A DNA stretch of 64,000 bases, taken from NCBI RefSeq assembly GCF_900188455.1, contig NZ_FZOL01000005.1, forward strand, positions 62,001 through 126,000. The letters are read 5' to 3'. Position 1 is the first letter of the stretch. The number at the start of each line of letters is the position of its first letter. The stretch is from Pseudomonas japonica. Lineage in GTDB: Bacteria; Pseudomonadota; Gammaproteobacteria; Pseudomonadales; Pseudomonadaceae. Positions 18,501 through 27,031 of this stretch are shown here, one piece after another. Made by a program: the position numbers and the translations under genes. Under the pieces are notes generated by a model that was given only the letters and a program-made list of their open reading frames with translations, ran no database searches and was not told the DNA's origin.

Positions 18501-18618
18501 GCGGGAAGGCGACCACGCCGAGCAGGACCAGGGCGAAGGTCAGCAGCAGGGTGGCGACGGGACGATCGATGCACCAGCCGAACAGACCGCGACGGCCAGC
18601 GGGCAGGGCGGCGTTCAT
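15502..18618 (-). CDS. RND multidrug efflux pump, MdtC/MuxC-like inner-membrane subunit
   Basis: 1038-residue proton-driven RND (HAE1) pump with twelve membrane segments and two large periplasmic loops. It starts with the FGWCIDRPVATLLLTFALVL helix. The proton-relay motif VVDDAIVVVENI in TM4 has the two aspartates of drug-type RND pumps rather than the motifs of metal (CusA/CzcA) pumps. Sequence flavour is that of MdtB/MdtC and MuxB/MuxC, but only one such pump is present. ATGA overlap with the adaptor gene upstream. No outer-membrane channel gene is in this operon, so it must borrow one. Confidence 0.93.
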   Translation of the reverse strand: MNAALPAGRRGLFGWCIDRPVATLLLTFALVLLGVVAFPRLPVAALPEADFPTIQVTAQLPGASPETMASSVATPLEVQFSAIPGMTQMTSSSALGSTNLVLQFTLDKNIDTAAQEVQAAINTATARLPQDMPSPPTWRKVNPADSPVLILSVSSEHMPANELSDYAETLLARQLSQIDGVGLVNITGQQRPAIRVQAQPDRLAALGLTLADLRLAIQQTSLNLAKGALYGNSSVSTLATNDQLFHPEQYAQLIVSYRDGAPVQLKDVAKVISGAENAYVKAWSGDQQGLNLVVFRQPGANIVDTVDRVNAELPRLQEMLPATVEVSVLQDRTQTIRASLHEVELTLAIAVLLVIAVMALFLRQLSATLIVSAVLGVSLVASFALMYLFGFSLNNLTLVAIVIAVGFVVDDAIVVVENIHRHLEAGDSRREAAMKGAREIGFTVVSISFSLVAAFIPLLFMGGVVGRLFKEFALTATSTILISVLVSLTLAPTLCALFMNAPAHDKAKKPGFGERLLGGYERALDKALAHQRLMLGVFFLSTALAVVGYVLIPKGFFPVQDTGFVLGTSEAAADVSYPDMIAKHQALAAIIGADPAVRAFSHAVGVTGSNQTIANGRFWISLKDRGERDVSASAFIDRLRPKLAKVPGVVLYLRAGQDINLSSGPSRSQYQYVLKSNDGPALNLWTERLTERLKANPAFRDLSNDLQLGASVTRIEIDRQAAARFGLTTSDVDQALYDAFGQRQISEFQTETNQYKVILELDARQRGRAESLDYFYLRSPLSGEMVPLAAVARVEAPSTGPLSIAHDGLFPAANLSFNLAPGVALGDAVNILERTQRELGMPASISGTFQGAAQAFQSSLSSQPWLILAALVAVYIILGVLYESFVHPLTIISTLPPAGLGALALLWAWGEDFTIMGLIGVVLLIGIVKKNGILLIDFALDAQRNQGMTPEEAIHQACLTRFRPIIMTTLAALLGAVPLMLGAGAGAELRQPLGIAVVGGLLVSQALTLFTTPVIYLALERLFHRRQRAAPAPRPIEN

Positions 18619-19784
18619 GGCTGCGTGCTCGCGGCGATGTCGTCGACGGTGGCGGGGGGCGTGTCGAGGACTTCAACCCTGGCCCCCGGCTTGAGCCGCG
18701 ACTGACCGTCGGCCACCAGGCGGTCGGTGGCTTCGACACCGCTGATCACGTTCACCTTGCTGTCCTGGTAGAGCACCTTGACCGGCACCGCCTCGGCCTT
18801 GTCGTCCTTGACGCGGTAGACGAAGTGCTGGTCGACGCCCTGGCGCACCACGCCGGGCGGCACCACCAGGGCATTGCGCTCGACGCCGGTCTGCACCCGC
18901 AGGGTCACCAGTTGCCCGGGCCACAGGCGCGCATCCGGATTGGCGAAGGTCGCCTTGGCGCGCAGGGTGCCGGTGCCGGCGGCGATCTGGTTGTCGATCA
19001 GGCTCAGGCGCCCCTCGCCGAGCAGCTTGCCGCCGCTGTCGCCGTCGCCTTCCAGATAGGCCTGGATCGGCGCCGGCTCGTTGCTGGCGGTGAGTTGCTG
19101 CAGGGTCGGCAGCCATTGCTGCGGCACCGAGAAGTCCACGTTGATCGGATCGAGCCGGGTCACGCTGAACAGGCCCTGGGTGTCGCTGGTGCGCACCAGG
19201 TTGCCCTCGTCGACATTGCGGATGCCGACCCGGCCGCTGACCGGCGAGAGGATCCGCGTATAGGAAAGCTGCACCTCGGCGGCGGCGATGTTGGCCTGGT
19301 TGCCCAGCAGCGTGGCCTTGAGCTGGTCGACCAGGGCCTGCTGCTGGTCGAGGGTCTGCCGCGAGATGCCGTTGTCTTCGCTGAGCAGGCGATAACGCTT
19401 GAGGTCGGTCTGCGCCACCTGCAACTGCGCCTGGCTTTGCCCGAGCTGGGCGCGGGCCTGGTCGAGACTGGCGCGGATGGCGCGGTCGTCGAGGGTCGCC
19501 AGCAGGTCGCCCTGCTGGACGGTCTGCCCTTCCCGCACGGCAATGCGCGTCAGCACGCCTTCGACCTGCGGCCGGATCACCACGCTGTGCAGGGATTGCA
19601 CTGTACCGATGGCGCTGAGAAAGCGCGGCACGTCCTCGCGCTGCACGCTGATCACGCTGACCGGCACGGCACTTGGCTGAAGGGGGCGGGCGGCTTGCGG
19701 GCGCTGGCCGACGAACCAGGCGGCGGCGCCCAGAAGGACAATGGCGAGCAGGACAAGCAGCGTTCGGGGGCTGGAGATTCGCAT
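18615..19784 (-). CDS. RND periplasmic adaptor (membrane fusion protein), MdtA-like
   Basis: 389-residue periplasmic adaptor: N-terminal anchor (LLVLLAIVLLGAAAWFVG), lipoyl-type half motifs (VEGVLTRIAVREGQTVQQGDLLATLDD and later GRVGIRNVDEGNLV, split here by position), helical hairpin at about residues 100-165, and beta-barrel with VPQQWLPTL. It links the pump to an outer-membrane channel. First gene of the four-gene operon; the stop overlaps the pump start. The upstream gap of 230 bp to the divergent chemoreceptor gene should hold both promoters; I see no clear operator in it. Confidence 0.92.
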   Translation of the reverse strand: MRISSPRTLLVLLAIVLLGAAAWFVGQRPQAARPLQPSAVPVSVISVQREDVPRFLSAIGTVQSLHSVVIRPQVEGVLTRIAVREGQTVQQGDLLATLDDRAIRASLDQARAQLGQSQAQLQVAQTDLKRYRLLSEDNGISRQTLDQQQALVDQLKATLLGNQANIAAAEVQLSYTRILSPVSGRVGIRNVDEGNLVRTSDTQGLFSVTRLDPINVDFSVPQQWLPTLQQLTASNEPAPIQAYLEGDGDSGGKLLGEGRLSLIDNQIAAGTGTLRAKATFANPDARLWPGQLVTLRVQTGVERNALVVPPGVVRQGVDQHFVYRVKDDKAEAVPVKVLYQDSKVNVISGVEATDRLVADGQSRLKPGARVEVLDTPPATVDDIAASTQP

Positions 19785-20014
19785 GCGTCAGGATGGCCGG
19801 GCGGAAGTGGCGGACAGGGCTTGTACCCTTATATAGGAGCGACACGGTCAGCAGCGTGACCGCTACCTGTCACGGCTGTCAGTTGCCTTTAGCACTGGAT
19901 GAGTAGTGCTGGCAATAGGCCTTTATGCTGCTCTGGGTCAAGGTTCCGGCAAGGGGGCAAACGTAGTATTTCCGCCCTGCTTTATACCCCCATCCGAACG
20001 ACGAGCGCCTCTCG

Positions 20015-21598
20015 ATGAAGAGCAATCTGCCTGTGACCGGTCGAAATGTGGATTACCCCGTGGATGCAAACATCCTCTCCACCACGGATCTGACGAGTGC
20101 CATTACCTACGCCAACGACGAGTTCATCCGGATCAGCGGATTTACCCGCGATGAACTGATTGGCAGCGCGCACCATATCGTGCGCCACCCGGACATGCCG
20201 GCGGAGGCTTTCGAGCACATGTGGCAGACCCTGAAGAAGGGGCGCTCGTGGATGGGGCTGGTGAAGAACCGCTGCAAGAACGGCGACCATTACTGGGTCA
20301 GCGCCTTCGTCTCGCCGATCACCAGTCACGGCCAGACCGTGGAATATCAATCGGTACGGACCAAGCCGACGCGCGCCCAGGTCGAGGCCGCGGAGCGTCA
20401 CTACGCCGACCTGCGCAAAGGTGAGCGCAGCCTGCGCGAGCGGCTGCCGACGCTGAGCATGGGCGCGCGCCTGAGTCTCGGGCTGGGTGGGCTGCTCGCC
20501 GTGGTGCTCGGTGGCAGCCGCCTGCTGCTGCCCGAGCTGCCGTATCAGGGGGTACTGGAGTGGCTGGTGTTCGCCGGCCTCGGTGCGTTGCTGATCCGTC
20601 ATGCCCTGAACCCGCTGGAGCAGTTGCGCAAGCGTGCCCACACGATCGCCGACAACCCGTTGAGCCAGCACCTGTACACCGGCCGGCGGGATGCCGTCGG
20701 GCAGATCGAGTTCGCCCTGCAGATGCTCGAAGCGCAGATCGGCGCGGTGGTCGGGCGCATCGGCGACACCTCCAGGCGCCTGGCCGGGCATACCGCCGAT
20801 CTCGCCAGCCATCTGCAGCACAGCCACACCACCACGGTGGGGCAGCAGGGCGATGCCGACCAGGTCGCCGAAGCCATTCACCGCATGGCGGCGCGGGTCG
20901 CCGAAGTGGCGGACAGCGCGCAACAGGCCTCGAAGGCGGCGGACCAGGCGGAAGGCGAGACCCAGGTCGGTCATCAACTGGTGGACCAGAGCCGCAGCAC
21001 CATCCTGCAACTGGCCAATGCCCTGGCCGAAGCCACTGAAGTGGTGCACACCCTGGAAAACCACAGCGAGGAAATCTCCGGGGTGCTGGAAGTTATCCAC
21101 AGCATCGCCGAGCAGACCAATCTGCTGGCCCTGAATGCCGCGATCGAAGCGGCGCGTGCTGGCGATCATGGGCGTGGCTTCGCGGTGGTGGCCGACGAGG
21201 TGCGCGGGCTGGCCCAGCGTACCGCGCAGTCCACCGGTGAGATCCAGCGCATGATCACGGTGTTGCAGAGCGGCGCGCGGGATGCGGTGGTGGCGATGCA
21301 GCAGAGCAGCAGTCATGCCGGGCAGAGTGTCGAACAGGCGCAGCATGCGACCCAGGCGCTGCATGGCATCAGCCAGCGGGTCAACCAGATCAGCGAGATG
21401 AGCATGCAGATCGCCGCGGCGGTGGAACAGCAGAGCCTGGTCAGCGAAGACATCAACCGCAATATCATCAGCATCCGCGAGGCCAGCGAGCAGAGCGTCA
21501 GCGCCGGCCAGCGCGGTCATTCCACCGCCAGCGATGTCGCCGGCCTGGCCGAAGACCTGCGTCGCCTGGCCGAGGAGTTCTGGTGCCGGCGCCAATAG
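20015..21598 (+). CDS. Aer-like PAS-domain methyl-accepting chemotaxis protein
   Basis: 527-residue energy-taxis type receptor. An N-terminal cytoplasmic PAS domain has [21 protein letters not shown] split by a turn and [10 protein letters not shown], the pattern of Aer PAS domains that bind FAD. A short hydrophobic hairpin (about residues 155-195) anchors it without a periplasmic domain, then follow HAMP-like sequence and a long signalling helix with the conserved hairpin tip [19 protein letters not shown]. It would report redox or electron-transport state to CheA. Monocistronic, divergent from the RND operon. The C-terminus (EEFWCRRQ) shows no obvious CheR-binding pentapeptide. Confidence 0.92.
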   Translation: MKSNLPVTGRNVDYPVDANILSTTDLTSAITYANDEFIRISGFTRDELIGSAHHIVRHPDMPAEAFEHMWQTLKKGRSWMGLVKNRCKNGDHYWVSAFVSPITSHGQTVEYQSVRTKPTRAQVEAAERHYADLRKGERSLRERLPTLSMGARLSLGLGGLLAVVLGGSRLLLPELPYQGVLEWLVFAGLGALLIRHALNPLEQLRKRAHTIADNPLSQHLYTGRRDAVGQIEFALQMLEAQIGAVVGRIGDTSRRLAGHTADLASHLQHSHTTTVGQQGDADQVAEAIHRMAARVAEVADSAQQASKAADQAEGETQVGHQLVDQSRSTILQLANALAEATEVVHTLENHSEEISGVLEVIHSIAEQTNLLALNAAIEAARAGDHGRGFAVVADEVRGLAQRTAQSTGEIQRMITVLQSGARDAVVAMQQSSSHAGQSVEQAQHATQALHGISQRVNQISEMSMQIAAAVEQQSLVSEDINRNIISIREASEQSVSAGQRGHSTASDVAGLAEDLRRLAEEFWCRRQ

Positions 21599-21607
21599 CG
21601 CGCCGGA

Positions 21608-22378
21608 TCAGAAGCCGATGAAACTGTAGTGCCCGGCGCTCGTGCCGGTGATCCTGGCCCCTGCGGAGTCCAGTTTTCCGGCGAGGTCGCCATCCTCCAC
21701 ATGCACAACCCAGGCGGCGAGTGCCGCATGCCGGTCGCTGGCCGTCGCCAGCATGGCCTGGCGCAGCGCCATGGTGTCCGGCAGATAAGCGGTGAAGCCG
21801 TTGCCTTTCAGGGCGCTGGTGTCGATGCCCAGGCGCTGGCAGATCAGCGCCTTGTCGCGGATATCGTCGCGGTCGGCCTGGCGTGAGCGTTCGATCATTT
21901 CCATCAGTTGCGGATCGACCACGCGCTCGCGATGGATCAGCGCCTCGCCGCTGTCCCAGGCCTCCGGCGGACAGTCCTTGGCTTCGGGACGCAGCGGAAT
22001 GTGCGGATTGATCTCCATCGGATAGATGCGGCAGACCAGCGGTCGACGCTCGTAGATCAGGCAGCGCAGATCGGCGTCGAGGTTGCGGCAGGGGCCGGGG
22101 TTGAAGGCGGCGAAGGTGATGGCGACGAAGATCTCCGTGGTCCCGCAGGGCACCGCGCAGGAACGCCGGCGGGCATGCTCGTGTTGCGCGGCGGGCAGGC
22201 CCAGGCCGTTGTCGAGAAACGCTTCTACCAGGACGATGACCTGGCCACCGTCGTCGACCCACTGCCGGGCTTCGTCCAGGGTCAGCGGGACATGGTGGCC
22301 GTTGCAGCATTTGCCGCAGCCGGTGCAGTTGAAGTGAAGCGTCTCGGCGGTGCTGTTCACGGCGTGCCCGGGGTCCAT
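21608..22378 (-). CDS. YkgJ-type cysteine-cluster protein
   Basis: 256-residue soluble protein of the YkgJ/Fe-S oxidoreductase-like family: NCTGCGKCCNGHHVPLT near the N-terminus (CxxCGxCC) and later cysteines in RNLDADLRCLIYERRPLVCRIYP split across the fold, which probably bind zinc or an iron-sulphur cluster. Function is not established. Start: ATG 22378 overlaps the upstream gene's end by 22 nt; GTG 22360, with a four-base overlap, is an alternative. Co-transcribed with the small exported protein. Confidence 0.85.
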   Translation of the reverse strand: MDPGHAVNSTAETLHFNCTGCGKCCNGHHVPLTLDEARQWVDDGGQVIVLVEAFLDNGLGLPAAQHEHARRRSCAVPCGTTEIFVAITFAAFNPGPCRNLDADLRCLIYERRPLVCRIYPMEINPHIPLRPEAKDCPPEAWDSGEALIHRERVVDPQLMEMIERSRQADRDDIRDKALICQRLGIDTSALKGNGFTAYLPDTMALRQAMLATASDRHAALAAWVVHVEDGDLAGKLDSAGARITGTSAGHYSFIGF

Positions 22379-22659
22379 TCAGTGACGTAGGCGGTCTTCT
22401 GCCGGCGGTCGTAGAGGCACAGCTCGGTGCCCTCGAGGTTGTTCATGTGCTTTTGCGGGTAGCGGCCTTGCAGGAGCAGGGCCGAGTAACCGCTGCGGTC
22501 GTCGAACTCGGCGCTTGTGCCCAGGGCGCGCACGTCCTTGAGCTGGCTGGCGTGGGTGCAGGCCTTGAGCAGGTGCTTGTCGTGCTCGGCCCAGGCCTGG
22601 TCGCTGGAGGCGTGGGCGAGAGGGCAGAGCAGGAGCAGGGCGAGGATGGGCGTTTTCAT
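22357..22659 (-). CDS. Small exported hypothetical protein
   Basis: 100 residues with a clean signal peptide (MKTPILALLLLCPLAHA-SSDQ) and a mature domain of about 83 residues with two cysteines (LKACTHAS and TELCLYDR) that could form a disulphide. The pattern KHLLKACTHASQLKDVRALG and SGYSALLLQGRYPQ is that of small Pseudomonas periplasmic proteins of unknown function. Its end overlaps the cysteine-cluster gene, implying coupled expression. I do not recognise a named family. Confidence 0.8.
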   Translation of the reverse strand: MKTPILALLLLCPLAHASSDQAWAEHDKHLLKACTHASQLKDVRALGTSAEFDDRSGYSALLLQGRYPQKHMNNLEGTELCLYDRRQKTAYVTEWTPGTP

Positions 22660-22722
22660 GGGGAAGTGGCTCCTGCGGAATGAGGGCTGATTATGCCTGA
22701 CGATGCACCGCGCATCTCTTTT

Positions 22723-22837
22723 GTAGGAGCTGGCTTGCCTGCGAAGGACCGCGCAGCGGTCCCAGATAGCAGTGAGGTCTGGGACCGCTGGCGCGGTCCT
22801 TCGCGGTGGTTCGTCACACGACGAGCCACGCTCCTAC
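22723..22837. repeat. REPIN with variant right arm
   Basis: Inverted REP pair, GTAGGAGCTGGCTTGCCTGC at the left and, at the right, the complement of the TCGTGTGACGAACCA-containing arm ending GCTCCTAC. It lies between the small exported-protein gene and the 3' end of cheV. Confidence 0.88.
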
Positions 22838-22857
22838 GAGGTAGGGCACGCCGGTAG

Positions 22858-23757
22858 TCAGCGTTCGGTGAAGGCCACGGTCCGCGCCGCAACGATCAGG
22901 CAGTCGGTCAATTCCGGCGAAGAGAACTTGGTCAGCACCGCGTTCGCCCCCGCCGCCTTGGCTTTCTCGCTGTTCATCGCACTGTCCAGCGAGGTGTGCA
23001 GCAGCACGTACAGATGCTGGAAGTCCGGGCTCTCGCGCAGGCTGCGGGTGAAGGCATAGCCGTCCATCTCCGACATCTCGATGTCCGAGACCACCACGTC
23101 GATTTCCTGAGCGGTGCCCTGCAAGTCCAGGAGCACGGCGATGGCGTCCTTGGCGCTGCGCGCGGTATGGCATTCCAGGCCGAGCCCGCGCAGGGTGTAG
23201 ATCGACTGCTGCAAGGCAACCTGACTGTCATCCACCACCAGTATGTTGGTCGCAGCCAGTACCGCCGCGTCCTCTTCGCTGAGCTGCGCCGGAGCATCGT
23301 GATGCTGGGCCGGGGTGATGGTGTGGATGACCTTCTCGATGTCCAGCACCTGCACCAGGGCGTCGTCGATACGGGTCACGCCGGTGATGAACGACTTTTC
23401 CCCCGAGCCGTAGGGCGGCGGACGGATATCGGTGCTCTTGCAATGCACGATGCGGCTCACCGCCTGGACATGCAGGCCCTGCTTGGAGCGGCTGATATCG
23501 GTGACGATCAGGCAGCCACCGTTGGGGTCGGCCAGCGGCCGCTCGCCAATGGCGCGGGACAGGTCGATCACCGGCAGCGGGTTGCCGCGCAGGGTCGCCA
23601 CGCCTTTGACGTGAGGGTGAGCCTCGGGCAGACGGGTCAGGGGCGGGCAGGGAATGATCTCGCTGACCTTGAGCAGGTTGATCGCCATCAGCTTGCCGCT
23701 GCGCAGGGTGAACAGCAGCAGCGACAGCGAGTCCGCGCGAGCTTTTTGCGAGAACAT
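22858..23757 (-). CDS. Chemotaxis coupling protein CheV (CheW + receiver)
   Basis: 299-residue cytoplasmic protein joining a CheW-like domain (residues about 15-150, LLLFTLRSGKLMAINLLKV and VATLRGNPLPVIDLS) to a phospho-receiver (about 172-295) with acidic NILVVDDSQVA, phospho-acceptor in DVVVSDIEMSEMDGYAF and Lys in ANAVLTKFSSPEL. It couples receptors to CheA and may act as a phosphate sink or adaptation device. Usual length for CheV. It faces norR on the same strand with 87 bp between, and stands apart from any che operon. Confidence 0.93.
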   Translation of the reverse strand: MFSQKARADSLSLLLFTLRSGKLMAINLLKVSEIIPCPPLTRLPEAHPHVKGVATLRGNPLPVIDLSRAIGERPLADPNGGCLIVTDISRSKQGLHVQAVSRIVHCKSTDIRPPPYGSGEKSFITGVTRIDDALVQVLDIEKVIHTITPAQHHDAPAQLSEEDAAVLAATNILVVDDSQVALQQSIYTLRGLGLECHTARSAKDAIAVLLDLQGTAQEIDVVVSDIEMSEMDGYAFTRSLRESPDFQHLYVLLHTSLDSAMNSEKAKAAGANAVLTKFSSPELTDCLIVAARTVAFTER

Positions 23758-23844
23758 AGAGACCTTCGTGGCAGTGAGTGATGAATTCCAGTGCTTGTCC
23801 CGGGTTATCGACCCGAGCGCGCAACGCTTTAGCCTATCAGCAAA

Positions 23845-25392
23845 TCAGCGCAGGCCAAGCCGGCGTGCCAGACGCGCGAGGTTGGCGCGGTCCAGGCCGA
23901 GTTCGCGCGCGGCACTGGCCCAGTTGTGCTGATGCCGGTCGAGGCACTCGCCGATCAGTTGCCGCTGGTACTGGTCGAGCGCCTGGCGCAGGTCGCCGTG
24001 GGCTGGCGGCGCGGCTGCGCTGCTGGTCGCGGTCGGTGCCTGGGGGGCGGCGCCCGGCAGGTCCAGGTCGTGGCTGTCGAGGGTGAGGATCCGCGGCCGA
24101 TCCTGGTGCTGGCCGAGGGCCTTGAGCGCCGAGCGACCGATCAGGTGTTCCAGTTCGCGCACGTTGCCCGGCCAGTCGTAGGCCAGCAGCGCGGCCTGGG
24201 CCTCGGGGCTCAGGCGCAGGCTGTTGAGGCCCATGCGCGAGCGGTTCTGCTCAAGGAAGTAGCCGGCCAGCAGCAGCACGTCGCGGCCGCGTTCGCGTAG
24301 GGCCGGCACCGGCAGCGGGTAGACGCTGAGGCGGTGATAGAAGTCGGCGCGATAACGCCCGGCGCGGACTTCCTCGGCCAGGTCGCGGTTGGTGGCGGCG
24401 ATCAGGCGCACGTCGACGCGGTGTTCCTGATCCGAACCGAGACGCTGCAACTGCCCGCTCTGCAGGACCCGCAGCAGCTTGGCCTGGACCACCAGGGACA
24501 GCTCGCCCACCTCGTCGAGGAACAGCGTGCCGCCATTGGCCAGCTCGAACTTGCCGCGCCGCTCGCCCACCGCGCCGGTGAAGGCGCCGCGCACATGGCC
24601 GAACAGCTCGCTTTCCACCAGGGTGTCGGGCAGGGCGGCGCAGTTGAGGCTGATCAGCGGCTTGTCGGCGCGCGCCGAGGCCTGGTGGATGGCCTGGGCC
24701 ACCAGCTCCTTGCCGACCCCGGTTTCCCCGGTGATCAGTACGGTCAGGTCGCTGCCGCCGACCAGGCGGGTCTCTTCCAGCAGGCGCTTGTGCGGCTTGC
24801 TCTGGCCGATCAGTTCGCGGACCTGCTGGCCGCTGGCCTGACGATAGACCTCGGCGCGCTGGTGTTCGTCCTCGGCGCGCAGGGCCAGGCGCTCGATGCG
24901 CCGGGCGACGTTGACCGTGGCCGCGGCGAGGCTGGCGAAGGCCTGCAGGGCATCCAGCTCGACCTGCTGGAAGCTTTCCGGCGACAGCGCATCGAGGGTG
25001 ATCAGGCCCCACGGACGCTCGTCGACGAACAACGGGCAGCCCATGCAGTCGTGGACTTCCAGATGCTGGTGCAGACCTTCGACCAGGCCGTCGTAGGGAT
25101 CGGGCAGATCGCTGTCGCTGGCGAAGCGGGTCGGGCCGCTGCGGCTGAGCAGGGCGGCGAAGCGCGGGTGTTCGCTGACCCGGAAGCGCCGGCCGAGGGT
25201 GTCGGGACTCAACCCGTCCACCGCCAGCGGCACCAGCCACTCGTCATCCAGGCGCAGCAGGGCGGCGGCATCGCACGGCAGCAGGGCGCGCATGGCTTCG
25301 AGCAGGCGGCGATAGCGCTCGCGTTCGGGCAGGTCGCGGGACAGGTCGCTGACCAGGGGCAGCAGGGCGGTGAGCAGGGGCTTTGCTGTCAT
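23845..25392 (-). CDS. norR: NO-responsive sigma-54 activator NorR/FhpR
   Basis: 515-residue enhancer-binding protein that senses nitric oxide. N-terminal GAF domain (residues about 20-170, iron site in E. coli NorR), AAA+ domain with Walker A GETGVGKE, sigma-54 contact loop GAFTGA and Walker B LFLDEVGE, and C-terminal Fis-type helix-turn-helix (NWASAARELGLDRANLARLA). Divergent from hmp, the arrangement of fhpR-fhp in P. aeruginosa, so hmp is the expected target. The start codon overlaps one of three GTCA-N3-TGAC boxes, which suggests autorepression. Confidence 0.95.
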   Translation of the reverse strand: MTAKPLLTALLPLVSDLSRDLPERERYRRLLEAMRALLPCDAAALLRLDDEWLVPLAVDGLSPDTLGRRFRVSEHPRFAALLSRSGPTRFASDSDLPDPYDGLVEGLHQHLEVHDCMGCPLFVDERPWGLITLDALSPESFQQVELDALQAFASLAAATVNVARRIERLALRAEDEHQRAEVYRQASGQQVRELIGQSKPHKRLLEETRLVGGSDLTVLITGETGVGKELVAQAIHQASARADKPLISLNCAALPDTLVESELFGHVRGAFTGAVGERRGKFELANGGTLFLDEVGELSLVVQAKLLRVLQSGQLQRLGSDQEHRVDVRLIAATNRDLAEEVRAGRYRADFYHRLSVYPLPVPALRERGRDVLLLAGYFLEQNRSRMGLNSLRLSPEAQAALLAYDWPGNVRELEHLIGRSALKALGQHQDRPRILTLDSHDLDLPGAAPQAPTATSSAAAPPAHGDLRQALDQYQRQLIGECLDRHQHNWASAARELGLDRANLARLARRLGLR

Positions 25393-25443
25393 AATGACTC
25401 CTTCGGGTCCTTATGACTCTAACAGCTTCCGGGTCAATTTGAC
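25388..25443. promoter_or_regulatory. Three NorR binding boxes
   Basis: GTCATAATGAC (25388-25398, over the norR start codon), GTCCTTATGAC (25407-25417, one mismatch) and GTCAATTTGAC (25433-25443) fit the NorR consensus GTCA-N3-TGAC. Three clustered sites upstream of a sigma-54 promoter are the arrangement required for NorR in E. coli norVW. Confidence 0.85.
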
Positions 25444-25484
25444 TCTAATGGTCTTCAAGGCACTGATTTCATTGGTATTAAAGG

Positions 25485-25500
25485 TTGGCACACTTCCTGA
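25485..25500 (+). promoter_or_regulatory. Sigma-54-like promoter of hmp
   Basis: TTGGCACACTTCCTGA resembles the -24/-12 consensus TGGCAC-N5-TTGC. The GG dinucleotide is perfect and ten bases on stands GA in place of GC. It lies about 42 bp downstream of the nearest NorR box and 53 bp upstream of the hmp ATG. Confidence 0.65.
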
Positions 25501-25552
25501 AATGTAGGGTTTCAGTGTTTAACCAGAAGCCGACAGGCTCAGGAGTCGTTTC

Positions 25553-26734
25553 ATGTTGACCGCCGAAGACCGTGCAATCATCAAGGCCACCGTTCCGCTG
25601 CTGGAAAGCGGTGGTGAAGCCCTGACCACGCATTTCTACAAGATGATGCTCAGCGAGTACCCCGAGGTTCGTCCGCTGTTCAACCAGGCGCACCAGGCCA
25701 GCGGCGACCAGCCGCGTGCCCTGGCCAACGGCGTGCTGATGTACGCCCGGCATATCGACCAGCTGGAGCAACTGGGTGGCCTGGTCGGGCAGATCGTCAA
25801 CAAGCATGTGGCCTTGCAGATCCTTCCGGAGCATTACCCGATCGTCGGTAGCTGCCTGCTGCGCGCCATCGAGGAAGTGCTCGGCAGCGACATCGCCACC
25901 CCCGAGGTACTGAAAGCCTGGGGCGCGGCCTATCAGCAGCTGGCCGATATCCTCATCGGTGCCGAGGAGGGCATGTACCAGGAGAAGGAGCAGGCCGCGG
26001 GTGGCTGGCGCGGTGCGCGGGCCTTCCGTCTGGTGGAGCGGGTCGAGGAGAGCGCCGAGATCGTCTCCTTCTATTTCGCCCCGGTGGACGGCAAGCCGGT
26101 GCTGGTGGCCGAACCGGGTCAGTACATCGGTCTGCAACTGCTGATCGATGGCGTCGAGCAGCGTCGCAACTATTCGCTGTCGACCCTGGGTGATGGTCGC
26201 CTGTACCGCATCAGCGTCAAGCGCGAGGCCGAGGGCAAGGTTTCCAACTACCTTCATGACCAGCTCAAGGTCGGCGACAGCCTCAACCTGTTCCCGCCGG
26301 CGGGCGACTTCACCCTGGGCGCGAGCGACAAGCCGCTGGTGCTGATCAGCGGCGGCGTCGGTATCACCCCGACCCTGGCGATGCTGGAGGCGGCGCTGGA
26401 CAGCGGGCGGCAGATCCACTTCATCCACTGCGCGCGCAACGGCGCGGTGCATGCCTTCCGCGAGCATGTGGATGCCCTGGCGGCGCGCAACCCGCAACTC
26501 AAGCGCTTCTATTGCTATGACGTGGACGATGGCACGAGCCTGCCGGGGGATGCCCTGGGGCAACTGAGCCAGGACCAGCTGGACCAGTGGCTGCCGCAGG
26601 AGCGTGACCTGGATGCCTACTTCCTTGGACCGAAGGGCTTCATGGCCGCGATCAAGCGCCATCTGAAAGCGCTGCGGGTGCCGGAAGGGCAGAGCCGCTA
26701 CGAGTTCTTCGGGCCGGCTGCGGCGCTGGAGTAA
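25553..26734 (+). CDS. hmp: Flavohaemoprotein, nitric oxide dioxygenase Hmp
   Basis: 393-residue cytoplasmic enzyme turning NO and O2 into nitrate with NAD(P)H. The N-terminal globin (1-140) has ALANGVLMYARHID with the proximal haem histidine; the middle FAD domain has RRNYSLST and GKVSNYLHD; the C-terminal NAD domain has VLISGGVGITPTLAMLE and ends YEFFGPA. Length matches the family. AGGAG lies before ATG 25553. Divergent from norR and preceded by NorR boxes and a sigma-54-like site, so induction by NO is expected. A REPIN follows the stop. Confidence 0.96.
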   Translation: MLTAEDRAIIKATVPLLESGGEALTTHFYKMMLSEYPEVRPLFNQAHQASGDQPRALANGVLMYARHIDQLEQLGGLVGQIVNKHVALQILPEHYPIVGSCLLRAIEEVLGSDIATPEVLKAWGAAYQQLADILIGAEEGMYQEKEQAAGGWRGARAFRLVERVEESAEIVSFYFAPVDGKPVLVAEPGQYIGLQLLIDGVEQRRNYSLSTLGDGRLYRISVKREAEGKVSNYLHDQLKVGDSLNLFPPAGDFTLGASDKPLVLISGGVGITPTLAMLEAALDSGRQIHFIHCARNGAVHAFREHVDALAARNPQLKRFYCYDVDDGTSLPGDALGQLSQDQLDQWLPQERDLDAYFLGPKGFMAAIKRHLKALRVPEGQSRYEFFGPAAALE

Positions 26735-26745
26735 CCCTTGAAGGC

Positions 26746-26849
26746 CGGGGCCGCTTTGCGGCCCTTCGCGAGCAAGCTCGCTCCCACAATGATTTGTGCA
26801 AGCCTTTGTGGGAGCGAGCTTGCTCGCGAAGGACCGCGAAGCGGTCCCG
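26746..26849. repeat. REPIN of the second family (GCGAGCAAGCTCGC type)
   Basis: Inverted pair with arms CGCGAGCAAGCTCGCTCCCAC and its complement GTGGGAGCGAGCTTGCTCGCG, plus outer GCCGC/GCGGT stems. It differs from the GTAGGAGC family in the core. It lies between hmp and the dsbB promoter. The remaining gap to 27031 holds the dsbB leader. Confidence 0.88.
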
Positions 26850-27031
26850 ATTCACCGCACCATTAATCCTCCTTTAATCGCCCCCGCCTTCACTCTTACC
26901 CGCGCCTGCCCCTTTTCACGCGGACTTCACTTGTGTTTCATGGTCTGCCTGTAGACTTTCCGCCGGCGCACGGTCATCTTGTGCGCCCCGCGAATTTCGC
27001 GCGGCCGAACCACTGAGTGAAGGGAATGCCA

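Noticed and set aside
14737..18705. 1322-residue open frame on the plus strand
   Set aside because: It is antisense to the RND operon; its composition (long runs of Gly, Gln, Ala, Arg, His, Asp) is what high-GC codon usage produces on the opposite strand.
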